Shown here: one piece after another, positions 1 through 8,319 of the stretch
How positions within the stretch are numbered: position 1 is the stretch's first letter
How the letters are laid out: every line of letters starts with the position of its first letter
NCBI RefSeq assembly: GCF_036456085.1
Contig: NZ_CP138632.1
Span: forward strand, 496,001-560,000
DNA from: Veillonella parvula
Lineage (GTDB): Bacteria; Bacillota; Negativicutes; Veillonellales; Veillonellaceae
Direction of reading: 5' to 3'
DNA: 64,000 nucleotides
Notes under the pieces: generated by a model
What the model was told of the DNA's origin: nothing
The model's input: only the letters and a program-made list of their open reading frames with translations
Databases searched by the model: none
Position numbers and translations under genes: made by a program

Positions 1-361
1 TCCTGAGTTATTGAATCATGCATTCCAGCTTAAAAAGGAACCGCGTTTATTCTTTGCTGGTCAAATGACTGGAGTTGAAGGTTATTTAGAATCTGCTGCT
101 AGTGGTCTAATGGTAGGCCTACAAGTAGACCGTTACTTAGAGGAACAACCATTTATTGAGTTTCCTAAGACGACGGCTATCGGTTCCCTTAGTCACTATA
201 TTTCTAACTACGAAGGCTCTAACTTCCAACCGATGAATGTCAACTTTGGCATCATGGATCCATGGCCTCAAAAAGTACGCAAGAAAAAAGAAAAAAATGC
301 ACTGATTGCAAATCGTGCTTTAGAAGAACTGGATGCTCTAAAAGCTAAAGAAAATTTATAA
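1..361 (+). CDS. trmFO: TrmFO, C-terminal part (tRNA m5U54 methyltransferase, folate-dependent)
   Basis: This is the 3' end of a gene cut by the left edge. The reading frame is open from base 2, and the TTG at position 11 is an internal leucine codon, not a start. The segment AGQMTGVEGYLESAASGL is the FAD/folate-domain signature near the C terminus of TrmFO, which uses methylene-tetrahydrofolate and FADH2 to make ribothymidine at position 54 of tRNA. The FNFGIM-like stretch and the basic KKKEK tail also fit the family end. The N-terminal Rossmann GxGxxG is outside the window. The stop at 359-361 is followed by a hairpin terminator shared with the convergent lgt. GidA/MnmG is the nearest alternative but has a different C-terminal domain. 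Confidence 0.92.
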   Translation, partial: PELLNHAFQLKKEPRLFFAGQMTGVEGYLESAASGLMVGLQVDRYLEEQPFIEFPKTTAIGSLSHYISNYEGSNFQPMNVNFGIMDPWPQKVRKKKEKNALIANRALEELDALKAKENL

Positions 362-402
362 GAAATAGCCTTTTAAGAAATAGTTTTATTTCAAAAAATA
401 GT

Positions 403-449
403 AAAAGTCCTACATTCATAGGTAAAACCCATGAGTGTAGGACTTTTTT
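403..449. terminator. Bidirectional intrinsic terminator between trmFO and lgt
   Basis: The arms AGTCCTACATTCAT and ATGAGTGTAGGACT pair over 14 positions with one G-U, flanked by A-rich sequence on the left and TTTTTT on the right. It lies between two convergent genes and can serve both. Confidence 0.85.
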
Positions 450-469
450 GTTAAGTATTTTTGTATTTA

Positions 470-1294
470 TTATTTACGTTTTTTAGTTTTTGTTGTTGAT
501 TCTGTAGCTACTATAACAGCTTGATTTTTCTTTTCAAGATAGCCTAGATAAATGAATACACAGATACCTACAATGATGGCTATTAAACTCGTCATTTGAG
601 CAGATTTTAAACCTAGCGTTAAGTTTACGTAATCGCCACGTAAGAACTCTAAGAAGAAGCGAGCCGTAGAATAGAGAATGGCATATAGTACGAACACTTG
701 GCCCTTAGCATGTTTGAAAGATCCAAATAATAGAAGGGCTACAAAGATGAGAATATCAATTTGACCTTCCCATACTTCGGCAGGCCAAAGCGGCTGATTA
801 CCGTAGGTGCGATAGGCAAGGGTACTTTCAGGATAGATAATACCATAATTACCACCCGTAGGATGACCGAAAGCATCACCGTTTAAAAGGTTTGCCATAC
901 GGCCTACCGATTGAGCTAAAATCAATGCAGGGGCAAATAAATCGGCAAAAGCCCAAAAGTCAATTTTGTTTTTACGAAGATACCAATAGCCAGCAATTGT
1001 GCCTAGTACCACGCCACCTTGAATGGCCATACCTCCTTGCCAAACAAAGGGAATTTCTAATAAATGATTACCGTAATAATCCCAATCAAAGAAGAATACG
1101 TCCCATAGACGAGCACCGATGAGACCAGCTACGGCTACAGTAATGGAAAAGTCGATGATGTGTTCATGCCAACCGCGGCCATCCTTTTTCAAAAGTACAT
1201 AGGCAACAGAGGCACCACAAATGATAGCCAAAGCTAACATGGTACCATAGGCTCTAATAGGGAAGTCCCCTATGAAAAATAAATATTGATGCAT
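470..1294 (-). CDS. lgt: Prolipoprotein diacylglyceryl transferase
   Basis: Lgt is an inner-membrane enzyme that transfers diacylglycerol from phosphatidylglycerol to the lipobox cysteine of prolipoproteins, the first step of lipoprotein maturation. The 274-residue protein has about seven hydrophobic segments. It carries the Lgt signature around GRMANLLNGDAFG, and a C-terminal FLEFLRGD segment that matches the conserved arginine region. Length is normal for the family. The start is ATG with AAGGAG about seven bases upstream. The C terminus is short and basic (KTKKRK), as expected for a cytoplasmic tail. It appears to be monocistronic. The VanW-like lipoprotein at about 35 kb is one likely substrate. 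Confidence 0.95.
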   Translation of the reverse strand: MHQYLFFIGDFPIRAYGTMLALAIICGASVAYVLLKKDGRGWHEHIIDFSITVAVAGLIGARLWDVFFFDWDYYGNHLLEIPFVWQGGMAIQGGVVLGTIAGYWYLRKNKIDFWAFADLFAPALILAQSVGRMANLLNGDAFGHPTGGNYGIIYPESTLAYRTYGNQPLWPAEVWEGQIDILIFVALLLFGSFKHAKGQVFVLYAILYSTARFFLEFLRGDYVNLTLGLKSAQMTSLIAIIVGICVFIYLGYLEKKNQAVIVATESTTKTKKRK

Positions 1295-1451
1295 ACAAAA
1301 CTCCTTATGTGATAATTTTTTATTAGTACATAAATTAAATTATAAATTACATATATCCTTCATGCAAGAAAAGAGATGAACTATATATAATATGGTATAA
1401 TATAGAGATTGGTATTGTATCCCAGTATGGGACCTAGAATTAGGAGAGTAC

Positions 1452-3134
1452 ATGATTCGTAAATCTACTATTATAAAATCATTAACAGCTTTAGTAATGT
1501 CTGCATTATCTAGTACAATCGTACAAGCAGAGGTATTGGTACCATTAGATCAATTTTTAGCCACTACTACACGTCATTACGAAGCAAATCAATATAAAAC
1601 AGCATATACAGTATATATTCCACAAAGTGAATTACAAGGTGATACGGTTATTTTAAATCCTGCAGCCGTAGGTGAACCTGTTAAATTGCCCATTACCAAA
1701 AAAGATGGTATATCCTATGTAGATATTGAGTCTGAGCCAGCTATGCTGGGTGTTAGTTATACAAAAAATAATGGTCAACTTATTTTAGGACCTGCACCAG
1801 AAGCATCTACGGTGAAAGCACCTTATACATTGCAAACACCATTGGCTTGGGCTTTTGATCCATGGACAACAGAGGGAATTCCGTATCAGGCAAAACTCAA
1901 TACGAGTGGTGATAATATTATTTCTCCAAGTTGGTTTAAATTGCATAGCTTAGGTTTAGAAGCAAGTTCAAATGTAAATATTGATTATGTGAAAGCGTAT
2001 AAGGATAAAGGCTATCATATTTGGCCGTTAATTACTAATCGGTTTGACTCTAATTTTACAAGTGGTATTTTGTCGGATCAATCGGTATGGAAGAAATTTG
2101 CTCATAACCTTGTTCAATATGCCTATATATATGGGTTTGATGGTTATAACTTTGACTTTGAAAACATTAATTATGCTGATCGTGATCGTTTAACAACATT
2201 TGTAGCATATTTGTCTAATCATTTACATCAGTATAATATTAAAACTTCTATCGATGTGACTGGCTATTCTGATAGTCCAGAATGGTCATTAGTGTATAAC
2301 CGTAAAGCTTTGGCAGATACAGTAGATTATGTAGTTCTTATGGCGTATGACGAAACTTGGGCTAAGAGTACTACTGCAGGTCCTGTTGCAAGTTATCCTT
2401 GGGTCCGTAGCCATACAGAAAGAATGCTATCTGAAGTTCCTTCTCAAAAGTTAATATTAGGCGTACCATTCTATATGCGCTTATGGCATGAAACGAATGG
2501 TTATGCAAAAAGCGAGACATTGGCTATGAAGAATACAAGTAATTACTTTGCTAATTACAGAGATAAAATGACTTGGGACGATCGATTAAAGTTATACTAT
2601 TTATCTATTCCAACAGCTTCTGGTTCAGATCGTATTTGGTTTGAAGATAATACATCGTTAGGCTTAAAACTTGATCTGGTAAAAGAATTACACCTTGGTG
2701 GGTTTGCAGCATGGCGTAAAGGGTTTGAAGATATTTCTACGATTACTATGATTCAAGAAAAAGACTTAGGACGTGGTATTCCTAAATCTCCTACAGCAGT
2801 TGTTCCTGAACCTGTAGTTCAAGAAGCTAAACCATTAACAAAGCTTGAACAATACAAATTACGCTTAGAAGAAAAAGAAAAAGAAAAAGCAGCTAAAGCG
2901 GAAGCAAAACGGAAAGCTAAAGAAGAGAAAGAAGCTGCTAAACGCAAAGCAAAAGAAGAAGTTGAAAAAGTAAAAGCTGAGAAAAAACGCTTAGAAGAAG
3001 AGGCTAAAGCTAGAAAAGAACACAATAAACAAACTGTTAAAGAGCAAAATGATTTATATACTAGTCATAGTTCTGATCAAAATACAAGCCCTAAAAATGA
3101 TTTAATAAAAACTATTCAAGTCGTAAAACGCTAG
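1452..3134 (+). CDS. Secreted GH18-type (SleL/YaaH-like) glycoside hydrolase with C-terminal coiled coil
   Basis: This is a 560-residue exported protein. A signal peptide of about 26 residues ends near VQA. The catalytic domain (about 130-440) has the glycosidase-18 motif as DGYNFDFENI, with the glutamate of DxE as the likely acid, followed by VVLMAYDE and ILGVPFYMR. These segments match the cortex-lytic SleL/YaaH branch, which cleaves N-acetylglucosaminyl bonds in peptidoglycan. The N-terminal about 100 residues are not recognised, and I see no LysM domain. Residues about 465-530 form a highly charged K/E/A helix (TolA-like), probably a coiled coil spanning the periplasm or binding a partner. 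The start ATG follows TTAGGAGAG. The family match is seen; the wall-remodelling role is inferred. Confidence 0.8.
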   Translation: MIRKSTIIKSLTALVMSALSSTIVQAEVLVPLDQFLATTTRHYEANQYKTAYTVYIPQSELQGDTVILNPAAVGEPVKLPITKKDGISYVDIESEPAMLGVSYTKNNGQLILGPAPEASTVKAPYTLQTPLAWAFDPWTTEGIPYQAKLNTSGDNIISPSWFKLHSLGLEASSNVNIDYVKAYKDKGYHIWPLITNRFDSNFTSGILSDQSVWKKFAHNLVQYAYIYGFDGYNFDFENINYADRDRLTTFVAYLSNHLHQYNIKTSIDVTGYSDSPEWSLVYNRKALADTVDYVVLMAYDETWAKSTTAGPVASYPWVRSHTERMLSEVPSQKLILGVPFYMRLWHETNGYAKSETLAMKNTSNYFANYRDKMTWDDRLKLYYLSIPTASGSDRIWFEDNTSLGLKLDLVKELHLGGFAAWRKGFEDISTITMIQEKDLGRGIPKSPTAVVPEPVVQEAKPLTKLEQYKLRLEEKEKEKAAKAEAKRKAKEEKEAAKRKAKEEVEKVKAEKKRLEEEAKARKEHNKQTVKEQNDLYTSHSSDQNTSPKNDLIKTIQVVKR

Positions 3135-3137
3135 TGT

Positions 3138-3166
3138 TTGACTGCTTTTACAGTACGTAGTAAAAT
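3138..3166 (+). promoter_or_regulatory. Predicted sigma-70 promoter of leuS
   Basis: TTGACT (3138-3143) and TAAAAT (3161-3166) are separated by 17 bases, just after the stop of the upstream hydrolase and about 60 bases before leuS. No T-box leader fits in the short untranslated region. Confidence 0.6.
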
Positions 3167-3224
3167 AAAAATATTAATTATAAAATGGCAACCTATGAGG
3201 TTGACCATATGAGGAGGCCCCTAC

Positions 3225-5693
3225 ATGAACGAAAAGTATGTAGCCCAAGATATTGAAAAAAAGTGGCAACAGTATTGGGAAGATAACCATACATTTAAAA
3301 CAGAATATGATGAATCTAAAGAAAAATACTATGTATTAGAAATGTTCCCGTACCCATCTGGTAACTTACACATGGGTCACGTGCGTAACTATTCCATCGG
3401 TGACGTAGTAGCTCGTTTCAAAAAAATGAAGGGCTTCAACGTGTTGCATCCAATGGGCTGGGACTCCTTTGGTATGCCTGCTGAAAATGCGGCTATCAAA
3501 CATGGTATTGCACCTAAAACATGGACTCTTGATAATATCGAGAACATGAAATTACAACAAAAAGCTCTTGGTTTGTCCTACGATTGGGACCGTGAAGTAG
3601 CGACTTGCAAAGAAGATTACTATAAATGGACTCAATGGTTCTTCCAACAATTTTATAAAAAAGGCTTAGCGTACAAAAAAGAAGCTAAAGTAAACTGGTG
3701 TGAAACTTGTCATACTGTTTTGGCAAACGAACAAGTCATCGATGGTGCTTGCTGGCGCTGTGATAACCCAGTTGAGAAAAAAGACTTGTCTCAATGGTTC
3801 TTGCGCATCACTGAATATGCAGATCGCTTGTTAACTGATTTGGATACTCTTGATCACTGGCCACAACGCGTTAAATTGATGCAAAAGAATTGGATTGGCC
3901 GCTCAGAAGGTACGGAGTTTTCCTTTGAAGTACCGTCTATTAATGAACGTGTATCTGTGTATACGACCCGTGTAGATACAATTTATGGCGTAAGCTATGT
4001 AGTACTGGCTCCTGAACATCCATATGTAGAACGCATTATTGAAAACGCTCCTAATAAAGCTGAATTAGAAGCTTTTATTACACGTATGCGGAATATGAGC
4101 GATATCGACCGTACATCTACAGAGGCACCTAAAGAAGGTATGTTCACCGGCTCTTATGCAGTAAACCCTATGTCTGGCGAACAAGTACCGGTTTGGATTG
4201 CTAACTATGTATTAGTAGACTACGGTACAGGCGCTGTAATGGGTTCTCCTGCACATGATGAACGTGACTGGGAATTTGCTCATAAATACGATTTGCCAAT
4301 TAAACAGGTTGTAGCTTGTGAAGGCGAAGAATATAGCCTTGAAAAATGGCAAGAATGGTACCATGAAGATGGCATTCTAGTTAACTCTGGCGATTATAAC
4401 GGCCAAACATCTGCAGAGGCTCGTAAAAATATTACAGCTGCTCTTAATGAACGCGGTATTGGTGAAGGTAAAGTAAACTTCCGCCTTCGTGACTGGTTGA
4501 TTTCTCGTCAACGTTACTGGGGCGTGCCAATTCCTGTAGTATATTGTGAAAAATGTGGTGAACAACTCGTTCCTGAAGAAGAGTTGCCAGTACGCTTGCC
4601 AGAGAATGTTAAATTTGAATCTGGTGCCGTATCTCCATTAGCTACATCTGAAAGCTTCCTAAATACTACATGTCCTAAGTGTGGTGGCCCTGCACGTCGT
4701 GAAACAGACACGATGGACACATTTATCGATTCCTCTTGGTACTTCTTGCGCTATACAGATGCTAAAAATGACCAAGCTTCATTCGATAAAAAAATTGCTA
4801 ATTACTGGATGAATGTTGACCAATACATCGGCGGTATTGAACATGCTATCTTGCATTTATTGTACTCTCGATTCTTTGTGAAAGTTATTCACGATTTAGG
4901 CCTTATCGATGCAAATGAACCATTCCGTGGCTTGTTGACACAGGGTATGGTTCTTAAAGAAGGCAGTAAAATGTCTAAATCCAAAGGTAATGTAGTTTCT
5001 CCTGAAGAAATTATCAATACCTATGGTGCTGATACTGCTCGCTTGTTCATTCTATTTGCAGCTCCTGTAGATCGTGACCTTGATTGGTCTGACCAAGGTG
5101 TTGAAGGTTCCTATCGTTTCTTAGGCCGTGTATGGCGTATTGTTGATGCGTACAACGAAGAGTCTAAGAAAAATGTAACTGGTGATCTTACAAAAGACGA
5201 ATTCGGATTGCGTCGTGAATTACACCGTGTTATCAAAAAGGTTACGGAAGACTTAGATAATAATTTCAACTTTAATACAGCGATTTCTGCCATCATGGAA
5301 CTTGTAAATGCTATGTATGCTCATAAGGATAAAGTAGAAACAATCAATAGTGCATTAGCTAATGAATTGACACATTCCTTATTGCTTCTTTTAGCGCCAT
5401 TTGTGCCTCATATTACAGAAGAATTGTGGCATGAATTGGGTGAAACTACATCCATTCACACAGAAAAATGGCCTGTATATGAAGAATCCGCTCTCGTTGT
5501 AGACGAAGTAGAAGTAGTCTTGCAAGTAAATGGTAAAGTTCGTGATAAACTTACTGTTTCCGTAAATATTACAAAAGAAGAATTAGAAACATTGGCCAAA
5601 GAATCTAGCCGTGTTCAAGAATTTATAGAACGTAAGTATATCGTAAAAGTTATTTACGTACCTGGTAAACTTGTAAATATCGTTGTTAAATAA
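3225..5693 (+). CDS. leuS: Leucyl-tRNA synthetase
   Basis: This class I synthetase charges tRNA-Leu. HMGH is at residues 49-52 and KMSKS near 581-585. Between them lies the CP1 editing domain with the typical [19 protein letters not shown] segment, which hydrolyses mischarged tRNA. The zinc-knuckle pairs CETC and CWRC occur near residues 165-185, with a further CEKC/CPKC set near 440-490. The C-terminal anticodon domain ends in VNIVVK. At 822 residues it is normal for bacterial LeuS. The start ATG follows GAGGAGG. It probably has its own promoter and ends at a strong hairpin terminator. Confidence 0.98.
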   Translation: MNEKYVAQDIEKKWQQYWEDNHTFKTEYDESKEKYYVLEMFPYPSGNLHMGHVRNYSIGDVVARFKKMKGFNVLHPMGWDSFGMPAENAAIKHGIAPKTWTLDNIENMKLQQKALGLSYDWDREVATCKEDYYKWTQWFFQQFYKKGLAYKKEAKVNWCETCHTVLANEQVIDGACWRCDNPVEKKDLSQWFLRITEYADRLLTDLDTLDHWPQRVKLMQKNWIGRSEGTEFSFEVPSINERVSVYTTRVDTIYGVSYVVLAPEHPYVERIIENAPNKAELEAFITRMRNMSDIDRTSTEAPKEGMFTGSYAVNPMSGEQVPVWIANYVLVDYGTGAVMGSPAHDERDWEFAHKYDLPIKQVVACEGEEYSLEKWQEWYHEDGILVNSGDYNGQTSAEARKNITAALNERGIGEGKVNFRLRDWLISRQRYWGVPIPVVYCEKCGEQLVPEEELPVRLPENVKFESGAVSPLATSESFLNTTCPKCGGPARRETDTMDTFIDSSWYFLRYTDAKNDQASFDKKIANYWMNVDQYIGGIEHAILHLLYSRFFVKVIHDLGLIDANEPFRGLLTQGMVLKEGSKMSKSKGNVVSPEEIINTYGADTARLFILFAAPVDRDLDWSDQGVEGSYRFLGRVWRIVDAYNEESKKNVTGDLTKDEFGLRRELHRVIKKVTEDLDNNFNFNTAISAIMELVNAMYAHKDKVETINSALANELTHSLLLLLAPFVPHITEELWHELGETTSIHTEKWPVYEESALVVDEVEVVLQVNGKVRDKLTVSVNITKEELETLAKESSRVQEFIERKYIVKVIYVPGKLVNIVVK

Positions 5694-5718
5694 GGATATT
5701 CTATTTGTTTAATATTGT

Positions 5719-5755
5719 AAGCCCCCAACTACATAGGTAGAAGGGGGCTTATTTT
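5719..5755 (+). terminator. Intrinsic terminator after leuS
   Basis: AAGCCCCC and GGGGGCTT form an eight-pair stem with a loop of about 16 bases, followed by ATTTT. The next gene starts 14 bases later. Confidence 0.8.
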
Positions 5756-5768
5756 AAGTGAGGTAATT

Positions 5769-6248
5769 ATGGCAAAACGTAGCGATTATATTTCCTGGGA
5801 TGAATACTTCATGGGTGTTGCCATTTTGGCAGCACAACGTTCTAAGGATCCAAATACACAAGTTGGTGCATGTATTGTTAGTAATGATAATAAAATCTTG
5901 TCCATTGGTTATAATGGTATGCCTTTGAATTGCAGTGATGATGATTTCACATGGGAACGTGATACAGCTGATGATAACAAATATTTCTATACTGTACATA
6001 GCGAACTCAATGCAATCTTAAATTATCGTGGCGGTTCTCTAGAGGGCTCTAAAATATATGTAACGCTTTTCCCATGTAATGAATGTGCGAAAGCCATCAT
6101 TCAAAGTGGTATTAAAGCCGTTATCTATCGCGATGATCTCTATAAGGATACAAAAGAAGTAAAAGCATCCAAACGGATGTTGAAAACCGCAGGTGTAGAC
6201 ATTATTGAATACAAATCTACAGGCCGCACATTGAATATTACATTGTGA
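5769..6248 (+). CDS. comEB: dCMP deaminase (ComEB-type)
   Basis: The enzyme deaminates dCMP to dUMP, feeding thymidylate synthesis. The 159-residue protein has the cytidine-deaminase zinc site: H77 and E79 in HSELNAIL, then C103 and C106 in PCNEC. Length and motifs match Bacillus ComEB. In Bacillus the gene sits between comEA and comEC; here it is separated from them by an inverted aminopeptidase gene, so any link to competence is by descent only. The start ATG follows GTGAGGTAATT. The leuS terminator lies directly upstream, so expression is by read-through or from a promoter I cannot see clearly. Confidence 0.9.
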   Translation: MAKRSDYISWDEYFMGVAILAAQRSKDPNTQVGACIVSNDNKILSIGYNGMPLNCSDDDFTWERDTADDNKYFYTVHSELNAILNYRGGSLEGSKIYVTLFPCNECAKAIIQSGIKAVIYRDDLYKDTKEVKASKRMLKTAGVDIIEYKSTGRTLNITL

Positions 6249-6273
6249 TATAATAATTTTTTACCACTTATAA

Positions 6274-6310
6274 GAACCCCTATATACAAGCGTATATAGG
6301 GGCTCTTTTA
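6274..6310. terminator. Intrinsic terminator after comEB
   Basis: GAACCCCTATATAC pairs with GTATATAGGGGCTC across a four-base loop, followed by TTTT. It sits between the convergent comEB and aminopeptidase genes. Confidence 0.85.
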
Positions 6311-6408
6311 TATGTAGTTTTCTATTATAAATTGATATCAACCAGATCCGTTAGATTGAACGTACAGTTTTTACTATCATCCAATGTAGGATTACACTGT
6401 AGTCATGT

Positions 6409-7638
6409 TTATACTTGTAAACGGCCATCAATCATAATGTCTACTTTTTGGCCATCACGAGTGTAGCCTTTAATATTCATATGTTCATGACCAATCATAA
6501 AGTCTACATGTGTTAAGGAGTAGTTAAGGCCACGTTCTTTTAATTCTTCTTCAGATAAACCATCACTATTTTTGAGGCATGTAGGATAAGATGCACCAAT
6601 CGCTAAATGGCAGGATGCATTTTCATCAAACAATGTTTCGTAGAAAATTTGGTTAGATTGGCTAATTGGGCTGAAGTGGTCCACCAAAGCAACTTCGCCG
6701 AGGTAGTGGGAGCCTTCATCGGTTTCTATTAACTCTTTTAATACTTCATAACCTTCTTTTGCAGTATAATCAACGATTTTACCTTCTTTGAAAGTAAAGG
6801 AGAAATCAGAAATAGTATTGCCATGGTAAATTAAAGGTTTTGTGCTGTATACAATACCATTAACACCATTATATTGGGGTGCGGAGAAAACTTCCTCTGT
6901 AGGAATATTGGCATTAAAAATAGTGCCATCCTTTGAAGATTCTTCACCACCTAGCCATATATGACCTTCTGGTAATTCTAATAAGAGGTCAGTACCATTT
7001 TTACAAGTATAACGCAATGCCTTTAAGTCTAATTTATTCAATGCTTCACAGCGGTGACGCAATTTTGCCATGTGATGACGATATGTGTCTTTCGGTTCTA
7101 CACCTTCAATGCGGCAAAGTTTTAATAGGGTAGCCCATAGTTGTTCAATTTTCTCTTCATCTGTACCTTCATAGCCAAGTAAATCTGCCCATAGAACCGT
7201 TGGTACAGAAGCAACGCACCATGTAACAGAGGAGTTCATAATCGCTGTATGGTAGAAGGATAAAGCTTTATTTAAGTTACGAGATTGTAGTGAAATACGA
7301 TTTGTTGGAATACCTTCTAACGCTTTTGGGTTCGCACTAATCAAAGATAAGAAAGCGGCCTTATCATCGATGTATTGCTTGTAGAATTCAGGTATCCAGT
7401 TAGCCGGTCTTTCTAATACAGATTCCTTAGCATGTAATAAACGTTGACGAGCGATTGGAGAACATCTCCAGTTGAGGACAACCTCTTTGGCACCTAATTC
7501 ATATGCTTCTTCTGTGACGATAACTGCAAAGTCTTTGTTTTCCACATCTACAGAAATAACAAGAGTTTGATCTTCTTGTAAATTTACGCCATATTTTAAC
7601 AAGGTATGTGCATATTTTTTTAATATTTCTTGATTCAT
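6409..7638 (-). CDS. Aminopeptidase, M29 family (AmpS/PepS-like)
   Basis: A cytoplasmic metallo-aminopeptidase that removes N-terminal residues from short peptides. The 409-residue protein has the usual M29 length. The N-terminal segment KYAHTLLKYGVNLQEDQTL is typical. The C-terminal half carries the metal-binding run: GEVALVD, then FDENASCHLAIGASYPTC, then HVDFMIG, supplying the glutamate, histidine, tyrosine and aspartate ligands of the family. The start ATG follows AAGGAGATACA. It is inverted relative to the flanking comEB and comEA. Substrate preference cannot be read from sequence. Confidence 0.9.
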   Translation of the reverse strand: MNQEILKKYAHTLLKYGVNLQEDQTLVISVDVENKDFAVIVTEEAYELGAKEVVLNWRCSPIARQRLLHAKESVLERPANWIPEFYKQYIDDKAAFLSLISANPKALEGIPTNRISLQSRNLNKALSFYHTAIMNSSVTWCVASVPTVLWADLLGYEGTDEEKIEQLWATLLKLCRIEGVEPKDTYRHHMAKLRHRCEALNKLDLKALRYTCKNGTDLLLELPEGHIWLGGEESSKDGTIFNANIPTEEVFSAPQYNGVNGIVYSTKPLIYHGNTISDFSFTFKEGKIVDYTAKEGYEVLKELIETDEGSHYLGEVALVDHFSPISQSNQIFYETLFDENASCHLAIGASYPTCLKNSDGLSEEELKERGLNYSLTHVDFMIGHEHMNIKGYTRDGQKVDIMIDGRLQV

Positions 7639-7668
7639 TGTATCTCCTTATATTCGACATCAATTATG

Positions 7669-7711
7669 AAACTCCTGCTGGTGTGACCAATAGAGTCAAC
7701 GGTAGGAGTTT
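7669..7711. repeat. Inverted repeat between the aminopeptidase and comEA
   Basis: AAACTCCT (7669-7676) and AGGAGTTT (7704-7711) are inverted about 27 bases apart, followed on the plus strand by ACTTTTTC. It lies between divergent genes, so it may be a leader hairpin or operator rather than a gene-end terminator. Confidence 0.4.
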
Positions 7712-7749
7712 ACTTTTTCATAGGGAATTCTTTCAGTAGGAGGTGCACT

Positions 7750-8319
7750 ATGAAAGTAAAATTGAAGCCATATATGACAATTATATTAATCCTATGTATT
7801 TTAGTAGGAATTTATTTCCTATGGCCTATTATAACAGATGAAAGCGATTCTGTCTTAGTTGAAGGAGCAATAGATGGAAATTCTTCTATATCAACTGTTG
7901 AACAAACATCCAACAAACCTATAGCTTATATTACGGGCGCCGTAGTTTCACCTGGTTTATATGAGTTTGAAAGTAGTGCTACTGTAGGTGATGTAGTTCA
8001 GTTAGCAGGTGGGCTATTACCTTATGCTGATGTAGAATCAGTCAATATGGCAAAGTCGGTTAATGCGGGAGATCATATCCACATAGTATTTAACTTCCAC
8101 GGTAATCCAGAGGTTTTATTGCGCGGTAACAAAATTAATATCAATACAGCTTCTGCAAAAGATCTTGATGCATTACCAGGCATAGGACCCGCTATGGCAA
8201 AAAGAATTGAAGAGTATCGTTCACAAAAAGGACCCTTTACATCCGTTGAAGGTATCAAGGGGGTGAAGGGCATCGGTGATGGCGTATTTAAGAAGATTAA
8301 AGATAAAATTACAATCTAA
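7750..8319 (+). CDS. comEA: ComEA-like DNA-binding competence protein
   Basis: ComEA binds incoming double-stranded DNA outside the cytoplasmic membrane. The 189-residue protein has an N-terminal membrane anchor (residues about 9-28), an SLBB domain (about 57-115) containing VGDVVQLAGGL, and a C-terminal helix-hairpin-helix pair (about 125-189) with INTASAKDLDALPGIG. This is the standard ComEA order. The start ATG follows AGTAGGAGGTGCACT. Its 3' end overlaps comEC by 44 bases, which implies coupled translation. Confidence 0.93.
   Translation: MKVKLKPYMTIILILCILVGIYFLWPIITDESDSVLVEGAIDGNSSISTVEQTSNKPIAYITGAVVSPGLYEFESSATVGDVVQLAGGLLPYADVESVNMAKSVNAGDHIHIVFNFHGNPEVLLRGNKININTASAKDLDALPGIGPAMAKRIEEYRSQKGPFTSVEGIKGVKGIGDGVFKKIKDKITI

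Noticed and set aside
3135-3224. A T-box leader before leuS.
   Set aside because: Only 90 bases are available, and there is no specifier stem, AGGGTGGNACCGCG motif or terminator.
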